A DNA stretch of 64,000 nucleotides from Rathayibacter tritici (GCF_002932875.1 NZ_PSWS01000039.1:1-64000), one strand, 5' to 3'. Numbered from the stretch's first letter, positions 1 to 8,889 are shown. Notes: generated by a model not told the origin, from the letters alone. Translations and numbers: made by a program.

Positions 1-229
1 TGGGCCGGTCTTGCGTGCGAGTTTTCACACCGGAGCCGTAGAGGATCAGTACCTGATCGACGCGGTCATGCCGTGCGCTCCGGGCGATTTCGAATCGCTT
101 CTTCTCGAGGACAACGCTCAACGAGCGGCGGGAGTGGTCTTGCCGGGCGATGAGGGGATCGCGCCGCAGCCTCGACTGGGCCAGCCGACCTCGACCCCGA
201 CCGCGCCGCCGCCCACCGGCTGAGCCGCC
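1..229. other. Left edge, no supported gene
   Basis: A short plus-strand frame runs from the edge to a stop at 221-223. Its translation is compositionally ordinary and ends in a Pro/Thr-rich tail, but I recognise no family. It could be the 3' end of a gene that starts outside the window, or nothing. No hairpin or promoter stands out. Confidence 0.3.
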
Positions 230-802
230 TCAGCGCGGAGTGCCCACGAGCTGCGCGACGTGCACGACGAAGGCGCGACGGCGGTCCCGCGTCTCCTCGT
301 CGCCGCGGGAGGCGAAGGGGGTGAGGTGCCAGATCTCGCAGAGGCCGAGGAGCGCGATGAAGAGGTCGTCGGCCGACCAGCTCGCATCGACGACTCCCGC
401 GTGCTGCCACTCGAGGACCCGCGCTTCCGGGGCGGGGACGCCGCCGAGCCGCTCGCCGGCCTCCTCCCAGACACCGGCGCCTTCCAGGCGCGCCCAGGTG
501 AGCAGGCGGAGGAACTCCGGGTGCTCCCAGACGCGGTCGAACATGCGGCCCGCGAGGTCGGGCAGGTCTGCCGCGTCGGCGAGCAGTGTCTCGTCGAGGG
601 CGCTGAGGGCCTCGACGATGGTCGCGACGAACAGCCCGCGCTTGCCGCCGTAGTAGGCGTACAGCCGCTCCTTGTTCAGGCCCGCGGCAGCGGCCACCCG
701 GTCCACTCGAGCGCCGGCGAAACCGTGGGCGGCGAACTCGACGGAGGCGGCGCGCAGGATCCGCTCGCGCGCGGGTACCGCCAGATCGGATATCGGCTTC
801 AT
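230..802 (-). CDS. TetR/AcrR family transcriptional repressor
   Basis: A 190-residue TetR-type repressor. The N-terminal helix-turn-helix lies at about residues 10-55, with the typical run FAAHGFAGARVDRVAAAAG followed by LNKERLYAYYGGK. The rest is the variable ligand-binding and dimerisation domain. The ATG at 802 was chosen over an upstream in-frame start because GGAGGT sits 5 nt before it. It is divergent from the DHA2-type exporter at 933, and the 130-bp gap holds a near-perfect 18-bp inverted repeat. By analogy with QacR/TetR pairs it probably represses the exporter and itself and is released by the exported compound. The inducer cannot be told from sequence. Confidence 0.9.
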   Translation of the reverse strand: MKPISDLAVPARERILRAASVEFAAHGFAGARVDRVAAAAGLNKERLYAYYGGKRGLFVATIVEALSALDETLLADAADLPDLAGRMFDRVWEHPEFLRLLTWARLEGAGVWEEAGERLGGVPAPEARVLEWQHAGVVDASWSADDLFIALLGLCEIWHLTPFASRGDEETRDRRRAFVVHVAQLVGTPR

Positions 803-841
803 GGTGCACCTCCGGGCGCTCGAACGATACACTCTTCTTCA

Positions 842-859
842 CCCAACCAACTGGTTGGG
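842..859. promoter_or_regulatory. TetR-type operator between repressor and exporter
   Basis: An 18-bp inverted repeat with perfect 8-bp arms (CCCAACCA and TGGTTGGG) around a 2-bp centre, placed between the divergent starts. TetR dimers usually bind such short perfect palindromes, so binding here could control both genes. Confidence 0.7.
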
Positions 860-932
860 GTGGTTCGGCCCCGACGACGCGGCTCGGATCCGGACCCGCC
901 GGTCCCGCTCCGCTCCTGTGCGAAAGGCCGCC

Positions 933-2369
933 ATGCCCTCCCCGTCCGCTCCCTCTTCCGCCCGCCGCTGGTGGGTACTCGTGATCCTCGCGCTCACACA
1001 GCTTGTCGTGGTCCTCGACGGCACCATCGTCACGATCGCCCTTCCCGCCGCGCAGGCCGACCTCGGCCTCACCGATGTCGAACGCCAGTGGGTCGTCACC
1101 GCCTACGCGCTCGCGTTCGGCGCGCTCCTCCTGCTCGGCGGGCGCATCGCCGACTACACCGGCCGCAAGCGCACGTATCTGATCGGCATGATCGGGTTCG
1201 GCGCCGCCTCGGCGTGGGGCGGCCTCGCCTCCTCCGGCACCGAGCTGATCGCCGCGCGCGGTCTGCAGGGTGCGTTCGCCGCGCTGCTCGCCCCGGCCGC
1301 GCTGGCCCTGCTCACCGTCTCCTTCCCCTCCGGCCGCGAGCGGGGAACGGCCTTTGCCGTCTTCGGCGCGGTTGCCGGAGCGGGTGCCGCCGTCGGCCTC
1401 GTGCTGGGCGGACTGCTCACCGAATTCGCCGACTGGCGCTGGTGCCTCCTCGTCAACGTCCCGGTCGTGGTGGTCGGCGCGATCGCCGGTCAGCTGCTGG
1501 TCACCGAGAGCCGCGCGGAGGGGCGCAACCGCTTCGACGTCGCGGGGACGATCACCGTCGCGCTCGGCCTCGCGAGCGTCGTCTACGGCTTCACCCTCGC
1601 CGAGCAGGGCTGGCTCCGTGTCGACACGCTCGGGTTCCTCCTGGTCGGCGTCCTGCTGCTCGCCCTCTTCGTGCGGATCCAGGCTCGCTCCGACCACCCT
1701 TCGCTGCCGCTGCGCATCGTGGCCGATCGTGTCCGCGGTGGAGCGTTCCTGGTGCAGGCGATCGTCGGCAGCGTGATGATCGGCTCCACCCTCTACCTGA
1801 CCCTGCACTTGCAGCTGGTCCTCGGCCTGCCGCCGCTCGAGGCCGGCCTGGCGAACCTGCCGATGACGGTGACGATCATGGTCGTCGCGGGAGTCGCCGC
1901 GAAGCTGCTGCCGCGCACCGGCCCGCGCGTCCTGATGATCGTCGGCCCGCTGATCGCCGCCGCAGGCCTGCTCTACCTCAGCCGGATCACCCCGGGTGGC
2001 GGTTACCTCGTCGAGGTGCTGCCCGCGCTGATCCTGCTCGGCATCGGCATGGCGATGGTCTTCGTGCCGCTGCAGAATCTCGCGCTCACCGGAGTCGCGG
2101 CGCACGACGCCGGGGCCGCGGGAGCGACCGCGAACGCCGCCATGCAGATCGGCGGCTCGATCGGACTCTCGATCTTCACCACTCTCTACGCGGGCGTCGC
2201 GGGAGAGCAGCAGTCGCCCGTCGCGTTCGTCGCTGGCTACTCCGCGGTCTTCGTCGCTGCCGCGATCGGACTGGTCGTTGCCTCCGTCGTCGCCGTCGCG
2301 ATGATCCGGGTGAAGAAGGAGGAGTTCCTCGCGCAGGCTCCGCAGGAGGCCGTCGCCCACCTGGGCTGA
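933..2369 (+). CDS. MFS transporter, DHA2 (14-TM) drug exporter family
   Basis: A 478-residue integral membrane protein, which matches the 14-TM drug:H+ antiporter-2 family. TM1 carries the motif VVLDGTIVTIALP, characteristic of EmrB/QacA-like proteins. Motif A follows as GRIADYTGRKR, and GAVAGAGAAVGLVLGG matches the antiporter motif C. The ATG at 933 is preferred because the hydrophobic TM1 begins soon after it, whereas a longer frame would cross the operator. It likely exports a toxic organic compound under control of the divergent TetR gene. The substrate is not predictable. Confidence 0.88.
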   Translation: MPSPSAPSSARRWWVLVILALTQLVVVLDGTIVTIALPAAQADLGLTDVERQWVVTAYALAFGALLLLGGRIADYTGRKRTYLIGMIGFGAASAWGGLASSGTELIAARGLQGAFAALLAPAALALLTVSFPSGRERGTAFAVFGAVAGAGAAVGLVLGGLLTEFADWRWCLLVNVPVVVVGAIAGQLLVTESRAEGRNRFDVAGTITVALGLASVVYGFTLAEQGWLRVDTLGFLLVGVLLLALFVRIQARSDHPSLPLRIVADRVRGGAFLVQAIVGSVMIGSTLYLTLHLQLVLGLPPLEAGLANLPMTVTIMVVAGVAAKLLPRTGPRVLMIVGPLIAAAGLLYLSRITPGGGYLVEVLPALILLGIGMAMVFVPLQNLALTGVAAHDAGAAGATANAAMQIGGSIGLSIFTTLYAGVAGEQQSPVAFVAGYSAVFVAAAIGLVVASVVAVAMIRVKKEEFLAQAPQEAVAHLG

Positions 2370-2592
2370 TCCCGGCCTGGGCTCGGGAGCGCGCTCCTCC
2401 CGAGCAGCGGAGGACGCGCGCGGCGGTGATGGGCGTCTGGAGTGGGAACTGTCGGCCGGTGTCGTCGGACATCGATGGGCTCTCGCGGGCCGATGACGTC
2501 GGTATTCTATGCTCACGTCCGCGGGTGGCAGCACTCACGGAGGAGAGCATCGTTGTGGAGAAAATGAGCGTCGTTGTAAGGGAGAATCTCGC

Positions 2593-3258
2593 ATGAAAAG
2601 ATCGACCACTGCGGAACGGGTGATGAGCCGTATAAGCGGCGCTCACGAACACGTGCGTTTGAGCTTCGCGGCCTCGGGATGGGGAGCGATCCTCGCAAGT
2701 GTTCTCCTCCTTGGCGGATCGTCTCTCACCGTGATCGACTTGGCTCAGAGGCTGATCCGAGCAGTGCAGTCCGAACAAGGTGACAACATCGCTACGATGG
2801 CGAGCGGAATGGGAGCCATCGGAATTGCAGGAGTAGTCGCATCTGCACTGGGGTGGGCTGTGCTTGCCGCTGTCTTCGTTCGCCGGACGTCGAAGTGGAC
2901 TTTCGCGGCGGTAGGAATCGGAATCTCCCTGTTGCTGCTCTTCGGGTTGCAGATCGCAGAGAATCACCTACTCCGGATAGGAGTCTGCCTAGGATTACTC
3001 TTCCTCTCTGTTATATGGCCGCTTGCCGGTGGCGCCACAGTAATCGCTAAAGAAATACAGCACGCCTTCTTTGCGTTCGGTTTCTTGAACTTTGCTAGAA
3101 TGGCAGCGGCCGCATGGGCTACAGAGATGACACCGTTGGCTGGGCCAGTGAGTGTCCTGCTCGGTATCAGCCTCTGCGCGGGGATCTCGGCCTTGCTCGT
3201 CCTGGTGCGCACTGTTGTTCTTATGATCAGAGCAACGCCCGACCTCCGTCGTCTTTGA
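2593..3258 (+). CDS. Hypothetical multi-pass membrane protein
   Basis: A 221-residue protein that I do not recognise. It has about five or six hydrophobic segments, roughly at residues 30-55, 80-105, 110-130, 135-160 and 190-215, with a short basic N-terminus. The ATG at 2593 has an AAGGGAGA ribosome site. An upstream in-frame ATG at 2509 would add a charged, Gly-rich tail with no ribosome site. Base composition is visibly less GC-rich than the flanks, as in the protease gene that converges on it, so both may have arrived by transfer. Confidence 0.7.
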   Translation: MKRSTTAERVMSRISGAHEHVRLSFAASGWGAILASVLLLGGSSLTVIDLAQRLIRAVQSEQGDNIATMASGMGAIGIAGVVASALGWAVLAAVFVRRTSKWTFAAVGIGISLLLLFGLQIAENHLLRIGVCLGLLFLSVIWPLAGGATVIAKEIQHAFFAFGFLNFARMAAAAWATEMTPLAGPVSVLLGISLCAGISALLVLVRTVVLMIRATPDLRRL

Positions 3259-3265
3259 CACCGAT

Positions 3266-3301
3266 GAGGAGGGCGAGGCGCGGATTCGCCTCGTCCTCCT
3301 C
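3266..3301. terminator. Bidirectional hairpin terminator
   Basis: A 15-bp stem with one G-T wobble (arms 3266-3280 and 3287-3301) and a 6-nt loop lies between the converging membrane-protein and protease genes. No long T-run is present, as is common in high-GC actinobacteria. Confidence 0.65.
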
Positions 3302-3309
3302 TCTGAGGT

Positions 3310-4626
3310 CTATCCTGTGACGAGACCCGCTCCCCAGGCCTCCGCAATATTCTGGATCGAGGTGAAGCCGACGCCTCGATAGCAGTCGACATCCTCCGAA
3401 TGCGCCAATGACGGGCACGAGGTGGGAGTGTTGCCGTACTGAATCATCCCGACTGCCCCGAATCCGTCAGACCAGGGCACGACCATTGGTCCGCCACTGT
3501 TCCCTCCTGCGTTGATCCAATCGTCCTTTTCGGCTTGGATGTTGTAAAAGGGGTCGCCTTGTCCATCATTCCAGAGAACCGCCATATTATCGATGACGCC
3601 ACCGCAGGATACACCGGTATTTCCGCCCTCGGAACACACTTCATTCCCGATTCCGATAGCTTGATGTCCCTTCACGGGAACGCTTGAGGAGGAGTTCACC
3701 CCGCCGTCGAAGACTCTGCCCGAGCCTGCGGATTCGAGGCGAGCAGCCCCATAGTCAGGAGACGTTGCGACGATGCCGCCGAGATGGGACGAGTAGTTGT
3801 CATACGATGTCCAGGAGCCGCCGGGCGGTTGACAATGACGCGCCGTCGTCGTCGCATTGTTCGAGTCGAATCGCAGTGAGAACCCCGATGAACAGACTGC
3901 GCTGTTCGCCTGAACGCCGAAGTACGAGTACATGAACCCGCCGCCGTAGTACGGAGCGTTGTCGTCATTGCGCGATGCTGTGGCGTGGTTCACAGCCTTC
4001 ACGTCGGACGTGATCTGCGTCGAAATCGGCCCGAGGGATGAAAGCTTGTCCTGAATGAGGGAACGCGCTTTTTCGCCGAGGGAGTTCGCGTTCTGTGCTG
4101 TTGTCGGGTCGACATAAGACCCGACAACCACAAGATCCGCGGTGTCCTTACTCAGAGTTTTGACCGCACTGATGACGAACCCGAGCTTCCGGAATTCCTC
4201 GGCGGCAGCCATCGTTGCTCGGGCCTGCCGGTCAATGTCCTTCCAGGCGAAGGGACGGTCGACAATCGTCACGTCGAGGTTCAACTCTTTGCCTCTGGCG
4301 ACCGCAGCGGCGCTGAGCGGTGACGCTCCGCTCCAGTACAATTCGTAGCTTCGGTTGTCTGCGGAGACGGCCCCGAAGAGGAAGCCCTGATCCTGTGCCT
4401 TGTTCTCATCGAGCCAATCGAGAAGAGACCCGGCTCCGCGCTCGTAGTCCAGACGATTCCAGCCGACGCGATCGATGAAGTCCTGCACCTCGGGAGAGAA
4501 GTGCCAGGGATCTTCTTGTTTCTGGTCGGACTGCGATGGAGGCGGGGGAGAGGGCGTCGCTGCGGCTGTTACCGTACAGGTAAGAACGGCGAGTAGGGCG
4601 ATGCCGACTAGGGCTGTTGGGCGCAC
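3310..4626 (-). CDS. Secreted trypsin-like serine protease with pro-region
   Basis: A 438-residue secreted S1-type peptidase. A signal peptide covers residues 1-23, followed by a Pro-rich linker and a long pro-region (about 40-215). The catalytic domain shows His264 in TTTARHC, Asp291 in SPDYGAARLE and Ser377 in GGNSGGP. Cysteines at 245/265, 331/341 and 404/415 could form three disulfides. The layout, with a large pro-domain before a chymotrypsin fold, recalls streptogrisin/alpha-lytic-type proteases. The start is GTG with AGAGGA 9 nt upstream. The gene is less GC-rich than most of the window. The substrate is unknown, and a role in host or nutrient proteolysis is inference. Confidence 0.85.
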   Translation of the reverse strand: MRPTALVGIALLAVLTCTVTAAATPSPPPPSQSDQKQEDPWHFSPEVQDFIDRVGWNRLDYERGAGSLLDWLDENKAQDQGFLFGAVSADNRSYELYWSGASPLSAAAVARGKELNLDVTIVDRPFAWKDIDRQARATMAAAEEFRKLGFVISAVKTLSKDTADLVVVGSYVDPTTAQNANSLGEKARSLIQDKLSSLGPISTQITSDVKAVNHATASRNDDNAPYYGGGFMYSYFGVQANSAVCSSGFSLRFDSNNATTTARHCQPPGGSWTSYDNYSSHLGGIVATSPDYGAARLESAGSGRVFDGGVNSSSSVPVKGHQAIGIGNEVCSEGGNTGVSCGGVIDNMAVLWNDGQGDPFYNIQAEKDDWINAGGNSGGPMVVPWSDGFGAVGMIQYGNTPTSCPSLAHSEDVDCYRGVGFTSIQNIAEAWGAGLVTG

Positions 4627-4650
4627 TGTAGGGTTCCTCTTTCATCATGT

Positions 4651-4666
4651 GGAAACAAGCGTTTCC
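4651..4666. promoter_or_regulatory. Inverted repeat upstream of the secreted protease
   Basis: GGAAAC and GTTTCC, 6-bp perfect arms with a 4-nt spacer, lie 25-40 nt before the protease start. The size and position suit a repressor site. No matching regulator is identified. Confidence 0.4.
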
Positions 4667-4728
4667 TCTGTGATTGCAGCGTAGGGCGGAGGGAAACTCA
4701 GGTCTAGTAGAACCTGCCGGTACAACCC

Positions 4729-4752
4729 GCCCCACTATCGGGGTAGTGGGGC
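4729..4752 (-). terminator. Hairpin terminator downstream of the XRE-cupin gene
   Basis: A perfect 9-bp GC-rich stem (GCCCCACTA / TAGTGGGGC) with a 6-nt loop, about 50 nt past the stop codon of the XRE-cupin regulator and upstream of the protease promoter region. Confidence 0.6.
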
Positions 4753-4799
4753 GGTGGGGGCGGCGATCGACCGAGGTGCTCGGCGAGGGGTGAGGGCGT

Positions 4800-5393
4800 C
4801 TACCGGCGCGTCGATGCGCGCACGTGCATCCGCTCGCCCTGGCGGCCGAACAGGCTGAGGAACTCGACCTGCTGCTCGTCGGCGCGGCCGAACCAGTGCG
4901 GCACGCGGGTGTCGAACTCGGCGGCCTCACCCGCGGGCAGCACCAGGTCGTGCTCGCCGAGGCGCAGGCGGAGCCGACCGCTCAGGACGTAGAGCCACTC
5001 GAAGCCCTCGTGGATGCCCTGCTCACCGGGTTCCGTCACCGGCCCGGGCGGGAGCGTGTGCTTGAACGCCTGGAGCGCCCCCGCATCACGGCTGAGCGGC
5101 TGGATCAGCATGCCGTTCCGGCGCACCGGCCGCCCGTGCACTCGCGGATCCTCCGGCGCGGCCCCGACGAGTTCGTCGAGCGGCGCTCCGAGGGCGCGTG
5201 CGATCGGGAGGAGCAGCTCGAGCGTCGCGCGCCGGCCGCCGCTCTCGAGCCGCGACAGGGTGCTCGCCGAGATGCCGGTCTCGGCGGCGAGCGAGGCGAG
5301 AGTGCGGTCGCGGCGGGCACGCAGGCGTCGCAGGCGCGGTCCGACGGCGGCGACGATCTCGTCGTCGGAGGGGGCGGGCGGGGTCTCGGACAC
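4800..5393 (-). CDS. XRE-family regulator with C-terminal cupin domain
   Basis: A 197-residue two-domain regulator. The HTH_XRE domain covers about residues 15-75 (TLASLAAETGISASTLSRLE), followed by a cupin fold at about 110-185 with GFEWLYVLSGRLRLRLGEH and a metal/ligand pocket His. The GTG at 5393 gives the natural N-terminus, and a longer frame upstream would read through the start of the divergent gene. It is divergent from a thioredoxin-reductase-like oxidoreductase, a pairing seen in many actinobacteria. It probably senses a small molecule through the cupin and controls that gene. Confidence 0.88.
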   Translation of the reverse strand: MSETPPAPSDDEIVAAVGPRLRRLRARRDRTLASLAAETGISASTLSRLESGGRRATLELLLPIARALGAPLDELVGAAPEDPRVHGRPVRRNGMLIQPLSRDAGALQAFKHTLPPGPVTEPGEQGIHEGFEWLYVLSGRLRLRLGEHDLVLPAGEAAEFDTRVPHWFGRADEQQVEFLSLFGRQGERMHVRASTRR

Positions 5394-5481
5394 AGCGCCA
5401 TCCTGGCACGGGGAGTCGCGGCGCGTGCCGGAACAGCACGGATCCTCGCGGGTTCGTGCAGGGCGGCGGAGCATCGGGGGC

Positions 5482-6438
5482 ATGACCTTCGCCGATGCCT
5501 CTACCGGCCCCTCCACCGATGCCCACGCCGACGTCCTCATCCTCGGCGCCTCCTTCGCCGGCCTCGCCGCCGCCACGGCCCTGGGCCGCAGTCTCCGCGA
5601 CGTCCTCCTGGTCGACGGCGGACCGCCGCGGAACGCGCCCTCGCCCGGCGCGCACAACGTGATGACCCGAGACGGCACGTCACCGACCGAGCTGGTGCGC
5701 CTGGCCCGAGCGGAGGCCGAGGGCTACGGAGCCCGGGTCGTTGCGGGCGACGCGGTGCGCGCCTCCGCGGGCCCGGAGGGGGTGACGGCGACCCTCGCCG
5801 ACGGCACGGTCCTCCGTGCCCGCCGACTCCTGCTCGCGACCGGCGTCCGCGATCTGCTGCCGGACGTTCCCGGGCTCGCCGACCGCTGGGGACGCGACGT
5901 GCTGCACTGCCCGTACTGCCACGGCTTCGAGGTGCGCGGGCAGCGGATCGGCGTGCTCGGCAGCTCGTTCGCGGCGCATCAGGCGCAGATGTTCCGGCAG
6001 CTCAGCGAGCGGACATCGGTCCTGCTGAACGGGGCGCCCGCGCCGACGGGTGAGGAGGCGGCGGCGCTCGCCGCGCGCGGGATCGCCCTCCTGCCTGGCC
6101 TGGTCGAGAGAGTCCTCGTGGAGCAGGACCGCCTAGTGGGGGTCGTGATCGATGGGCGGCGGCACGAGCTCGACGCGGTCGTCGTCGGCCCGCGGGTGCA
6201 GGGGCGGCTTCCGGAGGGGCTCGGGCTGGAGCTCGCGGACCACGCGTCGGGCGTCGCGCGGCACCTCGCCGTCGACCCGATGGGCCGGACGGGCGTGCCC
6301 GGGGTGTTCGCCGCGGGCTCCCTGGTCGAGCCGATGTCGCAGGTGGTCGCCTCCGCCGCCGACGGCCTGCGCGTGGGCGCGGCGATCAACCACGACCTGA
6401 TCGAGGAGGAGATCGCTCAGGCGGTGCGGGCCGCGTGA
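5482..6438 (+). CDS. NAD(P)/FAD-dependent thioredoxin-reductase-like oxidoreductase
   Basis: A 318-residue pyridine-nucleotide-disulfide oxidoreductase of the TrxB type. The FAD-binding dinucleotide fold starts at about residue 18 (VLILGASFAGLAAATALG). The redox-active pair is in CPYCHG near residue 140, and GVFAAGSL near the end binds FAD. The NADPH-binding loop is degenerate (GVLGSSFAAHQ instead of GxGxxA). The divergent cupin regulator suggests inducible expression. It may reduce a small thiol or act on a special substrate rather than be the housekeeping thioredoxin reductase. Confidence 0.88.
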   Translation: MTFADASTGPSTDAHADVLILGASFAGLAAATALGRSLRDVLLVDGGPPRNAPSPGAHNVMTRDGTSPTELVRLARAEAEGYGARVVAGDAVRASAGPEGVTATLADGTVLRARRLLLATGVRDLLPDVPGLADRWGRDVLHCPYCHGFEVRGQRIGVLGSSFAAHQAQMFRQLSERTSVLLNGAPAPTGEEAAALAARGIALLPGLVERVLVEQDRLVGVVIDGRRHELDAVVVGPRVQGRLPEGLGLELADHASGVARHLAVDPMGRTGVPGVFAAGSLVEPMSQVVASAADGLRVGAAINHDLIEEEIAQAVRAA

Positions 6439-6445
6439 CTCCGGC

Positions 6446-7111
6446 TCAGCGGCGGCGGTACTCGAGCTCGGGGCGGCCGGGGAAGCCGTAGCGGGGCGCG
6501 CGGTCCGCGACTCCGGAGTCGGCGAGATGCTCGAGGTAGCGGCGAGCCGTCACCCGCGAGATATCGAGGCGGGTGGCGAGCTCGGCGGCCGAGAGGCCGA
6601 CGGGGCCCAGCAGTGCAGTGACGGCCTCGAGCGTCTCGGCGGAGAGACCCTTCGCCAGGCCCGGAGCGTTAGAGGTGCGCAGCGCCGCGAAGGCGCCGTC
6701 GACTTCGTGCTGGCTGGCGACGTCGGCGCTGTGCATCCGCTCGCGGTAGGCCCGATAGCTGGCGAGCTTCGCCGCGAACACGCTGAAGACGAACGGCTTG
6801 ATCAGGTACTGCACGACCCCGGCGGCGACGGAGGCGCGCACGACCGCGGCGTCGCGGACGGCGGTGATTGCGATCACGTCGACGTCCAGACCCGCCGCCC
6901 GGACCGCCCGGCAGAGGTCGAGGCCACCCATGTCCGGCAGATTCATGTCGAGCAGGATCAGCGCGATCCCCGGATCCGCGCGCAGGGCCCGGATCGCCTC
7001 CGCCCCGCTGCCCGCGACCGCGGCCACCTCGAAGCCCTCGACCCGGCGGACGTAGTCGGCGTGGGCGCTCGCGGTCAGCGGCTCGTCCTCGACGACGAGG
7101 ACCCGGATCAT
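6446..7111 (-). CDS. Response regulator of the CitB/DcuR type
   Basis: A 221-residue regulator. The receiver domain covers residues 1-120 with acidic residues at EDE (8-10), phospho-acceptor Asp55 in LLDMNLPDMGG, and Lys in LIKPF. The C-terminal helix-turn-helix is at about 175-205 (AAELATRLDISRVTARRYL). Its ATG overlaps the stop of the sensor kinase gene by 4 nt, so the pair is translationally coupled. It is expected to activate the divergent dicarboxylate transporter gene when phosphorylated. Confidence 0.92.
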   Translation of the reverse strand: MIRVLVVEDEPLTASAHADYVRRVEGFEVAAVAGSGAEAIRALRADPGIALILLDMNLPDMGGLDLCRAVRAAGLDVDVIAITAVRDAAVVRASVAAGVVQYLIKPFVFSVFAAKLASYRAYRERMHSADVASQHEVDGAFAALRTSNAPGLAKGLSAETLEAVTALLGPVGLSAAELATRLDISRVTARRYLEHLADSGVADRAPRYGFPGRPELEYRRR

Positions 7112-8715
7112 GACGCCACCCGCGCGGGCAAGGGCAGCTGCACGGTGAACACCGCGCCGACGTGGCGCGACACTTCGATCGTGCCGCCGAGCCGCTCCAC
7201 CACCTGCTGCACCAGCGCCAGACCGATGCCGCGGCCGAAGCCGTCCGACTCTTTCGTGGAGTAGCCGCGCGCGAACACGTCGGCGGCGCCCTCGACTCCG
7301 GGGCCGCTGTCGGAGACCTGCACGACCAGCTCGCCCTCCGCGAGGCCGAGGTAGACCTCGACCCACGGCGTGCGGTCGGGGGCGGAGGACGCGGCGGCGT
7401 CCAGGGCGTTGTCGATCAGGTTGCCGAGCACGGTCACTAGATCCCCCGGCTCGAGCCCCTGCGTGCCGGGCTTGAGGTGGGTCTCGAAGTGCAGCTCGAC
7501 GCCGCGCTCGCGGGCTTGCGCGGCCTTGCCCAGCAGCAGCGCGGCGATCACCGGCTCCTGCACGGAGCCGAGGACCCGGTCGGCCAGGCGCTGGCTGAGG
7601 TTCAGCTCGCCGGCCGCGAAGGAGAGCGCCTCGTCCTGTCGACCGAGTTCGATCAGCGAGGCGATGGTGTGCAGACGGTTCGAGAACTCGTGGGTCTGCG
7701 AGCGCAGCGCATCGGAGAGGGTGCGCAGCGACTCCAGCTCGCCGCTCACCCGCTGCAGCTCGGTGCGGTCGCGCAGGGTGATGACCGTGCCCATCGGCCG
7801 GGCACCGGGGGAGGCGGCCGGCCGTTCGTTCACCACGAGGATCCGCTCGCGGGCCACGATCAGGCGGTCCGAGACGGGCTCGTCGTCCTGCAGCAGCTCG
7901 CGCAGCGCGTCGGGGAGGTCGAGCTCGGCGACCGGCACCGGCGTCCGCACGCCCTCGAGCCCCAGCAGCTCCAGCGCGTGGTCGTTGGCGAGCACCAGCC
8001 GGCCGCGGTCGTCCACCAGCAGCAGCCCCTCCCGCACCGAGTGCAGCACCGACTCGTAGTAGGCGAAGACCTGGCCCATCTGCTCGGGGCCCCTGCCGCC
8101 GGTGACGCGGCGCAGGTAGCGGGCCAGGAGCCACGAGCCGAGCGCGCCGAGGGCGACCGCCCCGAGCGCACCCCAGGCGACGACCTGCACGCGGGCGGCG
8201 AAGGAGGCGTCCACGCTCGAGAGGGTGACCCCGGCCGAGACGAGCGCGACCACCCTGCCATCGGCGTTCTCGATCGGCGCGACGGCGCGCACCGAGGGGC
8301 CGAGCGTGCCGGTGTATGTCTCGGTGAACGTGCGGCCCTCCAGCGCTGGCTGGATCGTGCCGCGGAACGGCAGGCCGATCTGGTCGCGGTCGCGGTGGGT
8401 GTAGCGGGTGCGGTCCGGATTCATGATCGTGAGGAAGTCGACGCCGGTGTCGCGCATGATCTCCTCGGCGTAGGGCTGCAGAGTCGCGGCCGGATCCGGC
8501 TCGCCCGCGGCCTGCAGCACGAACGGGTTGTCGGCCACGGTGCGCGCCACCACGAGGCTTCGCTGCGCTGCCTCCTCGCCCGCTCGGCCGCGCGCGTCGA
8601 GTGCCAGCACGGCGACGGCCGCGGCCGCGATCAGCAGGATGCAGAGCAGCTGCACGACGAAGAGGCGGGCTGCGATGCTGCCGCGCGGCCCGTGTGCGTT
8701 CGTCGTCCTGACCAT
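7108..8715 (-). CDS. Sensor histidine kinase of the CitA/DcuS type
   Basis: A 535-residue membrane sensor. TM1 lies at about 17-40, the extracytoplasmic PAS (sCache) domain at 41-175, TM2 at about 176-198 and a cytoplasmic PAS domain at about 215-310. The kinase H-box is at 335-350 with phospho-His342 in THEFSNRLH, the exact CitA/DcuS signature. The N-box (NLIDNALDAA) and G-box (DSGPGV, GRGIGLALV) follow. In this family the periplasmic domain binds citrate or C4-dicarboxylates, and the divergent dctA supports that. The ATG at 8715 was chosen because TM1 follows after about 16 residues. Confidence 0.92.
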   Translation of the reverse strand: MVRTTNAHGPRGSIAARLFVVQLLCILLIAAAAVAVLALDARGRAGEEAAQRSLVVARTVADNPFVLQAAGEPDPAATLQPYAEEIMRDTGVDFLTIMNPDRTRYTHRDRDQIGLPFRGTIQPALEGRTFTETYTGTLGPSVRAVAPIENADGRVVALVSAGVTLSSVDASFAARVQVVAWGALGAVALGALGSWLLARYLRRVTGGRGPEQMGQVFAYYESVLHSVREGLLLVDDRGRLVLANDHALELLGLEGVRTPVPVAELDLPDALRELLQDDEPVSDRLIVARERILVVNERPAASPGARPMGTVITLRDRTELQRVSGELESLRTLSDALRSQTHEFSNRLHTIASLIELGRQDEALSFAAGELNLSQRLADRVLGSVQEPVIAALLLGKAAQARERGVELHFETHLKPGTQGLEPGDLVTVLGNLIDNALDAAASSAPDRTPWVEVYLGLAEGELVVQVSDSGPGVEGAADVFARGYSTKESDGFGRGIGLALVQQVVERLGGTIEVSRHVGAVFTVQLPLPARVAS

Positions 8716-8745
8716 GCCACCCCCTCGCGAGCGAGCGCCCGCAGC

Positions 8746-8806
8746 GCCCCGCCGTGGGCAGCCTCGGCCGTGAACTGCCCCGCCGTGGACAGCCTCGGCC
8801 GTGAAC
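8746..8806. repeat. Two-copy 31-bp tandem repeat upstream of dctA
   Basis: GCCCCGCCGTGG-CAGCCTCGGCCGTGAAC occurs twice in tandem with period 31 bp (8746 and 8777) and one mismatch, between the divergent sensor-kinase and dctA starts. A 31-bp spacing is about three helical turns, so this may be a pair of response-regulator sites on one face of the DNA. Confidence 0.55.
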
Positions 8807-8889
8807 AGTATGAACGCAACCGTGCCGCGCGTCGGCGGTGGAGCCACCATCGTTCTACCCCCTGACCTCGACGAAGAGAAGGACACCTC

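Noticed and set aside
66-2534. Very long open frame on the minus strand opposite tetR and the exporter
   Set aside because: Arg/Gly/Ala-rich translation without domains. It arises from high GC in frames antisense to the convincing exporter gene.
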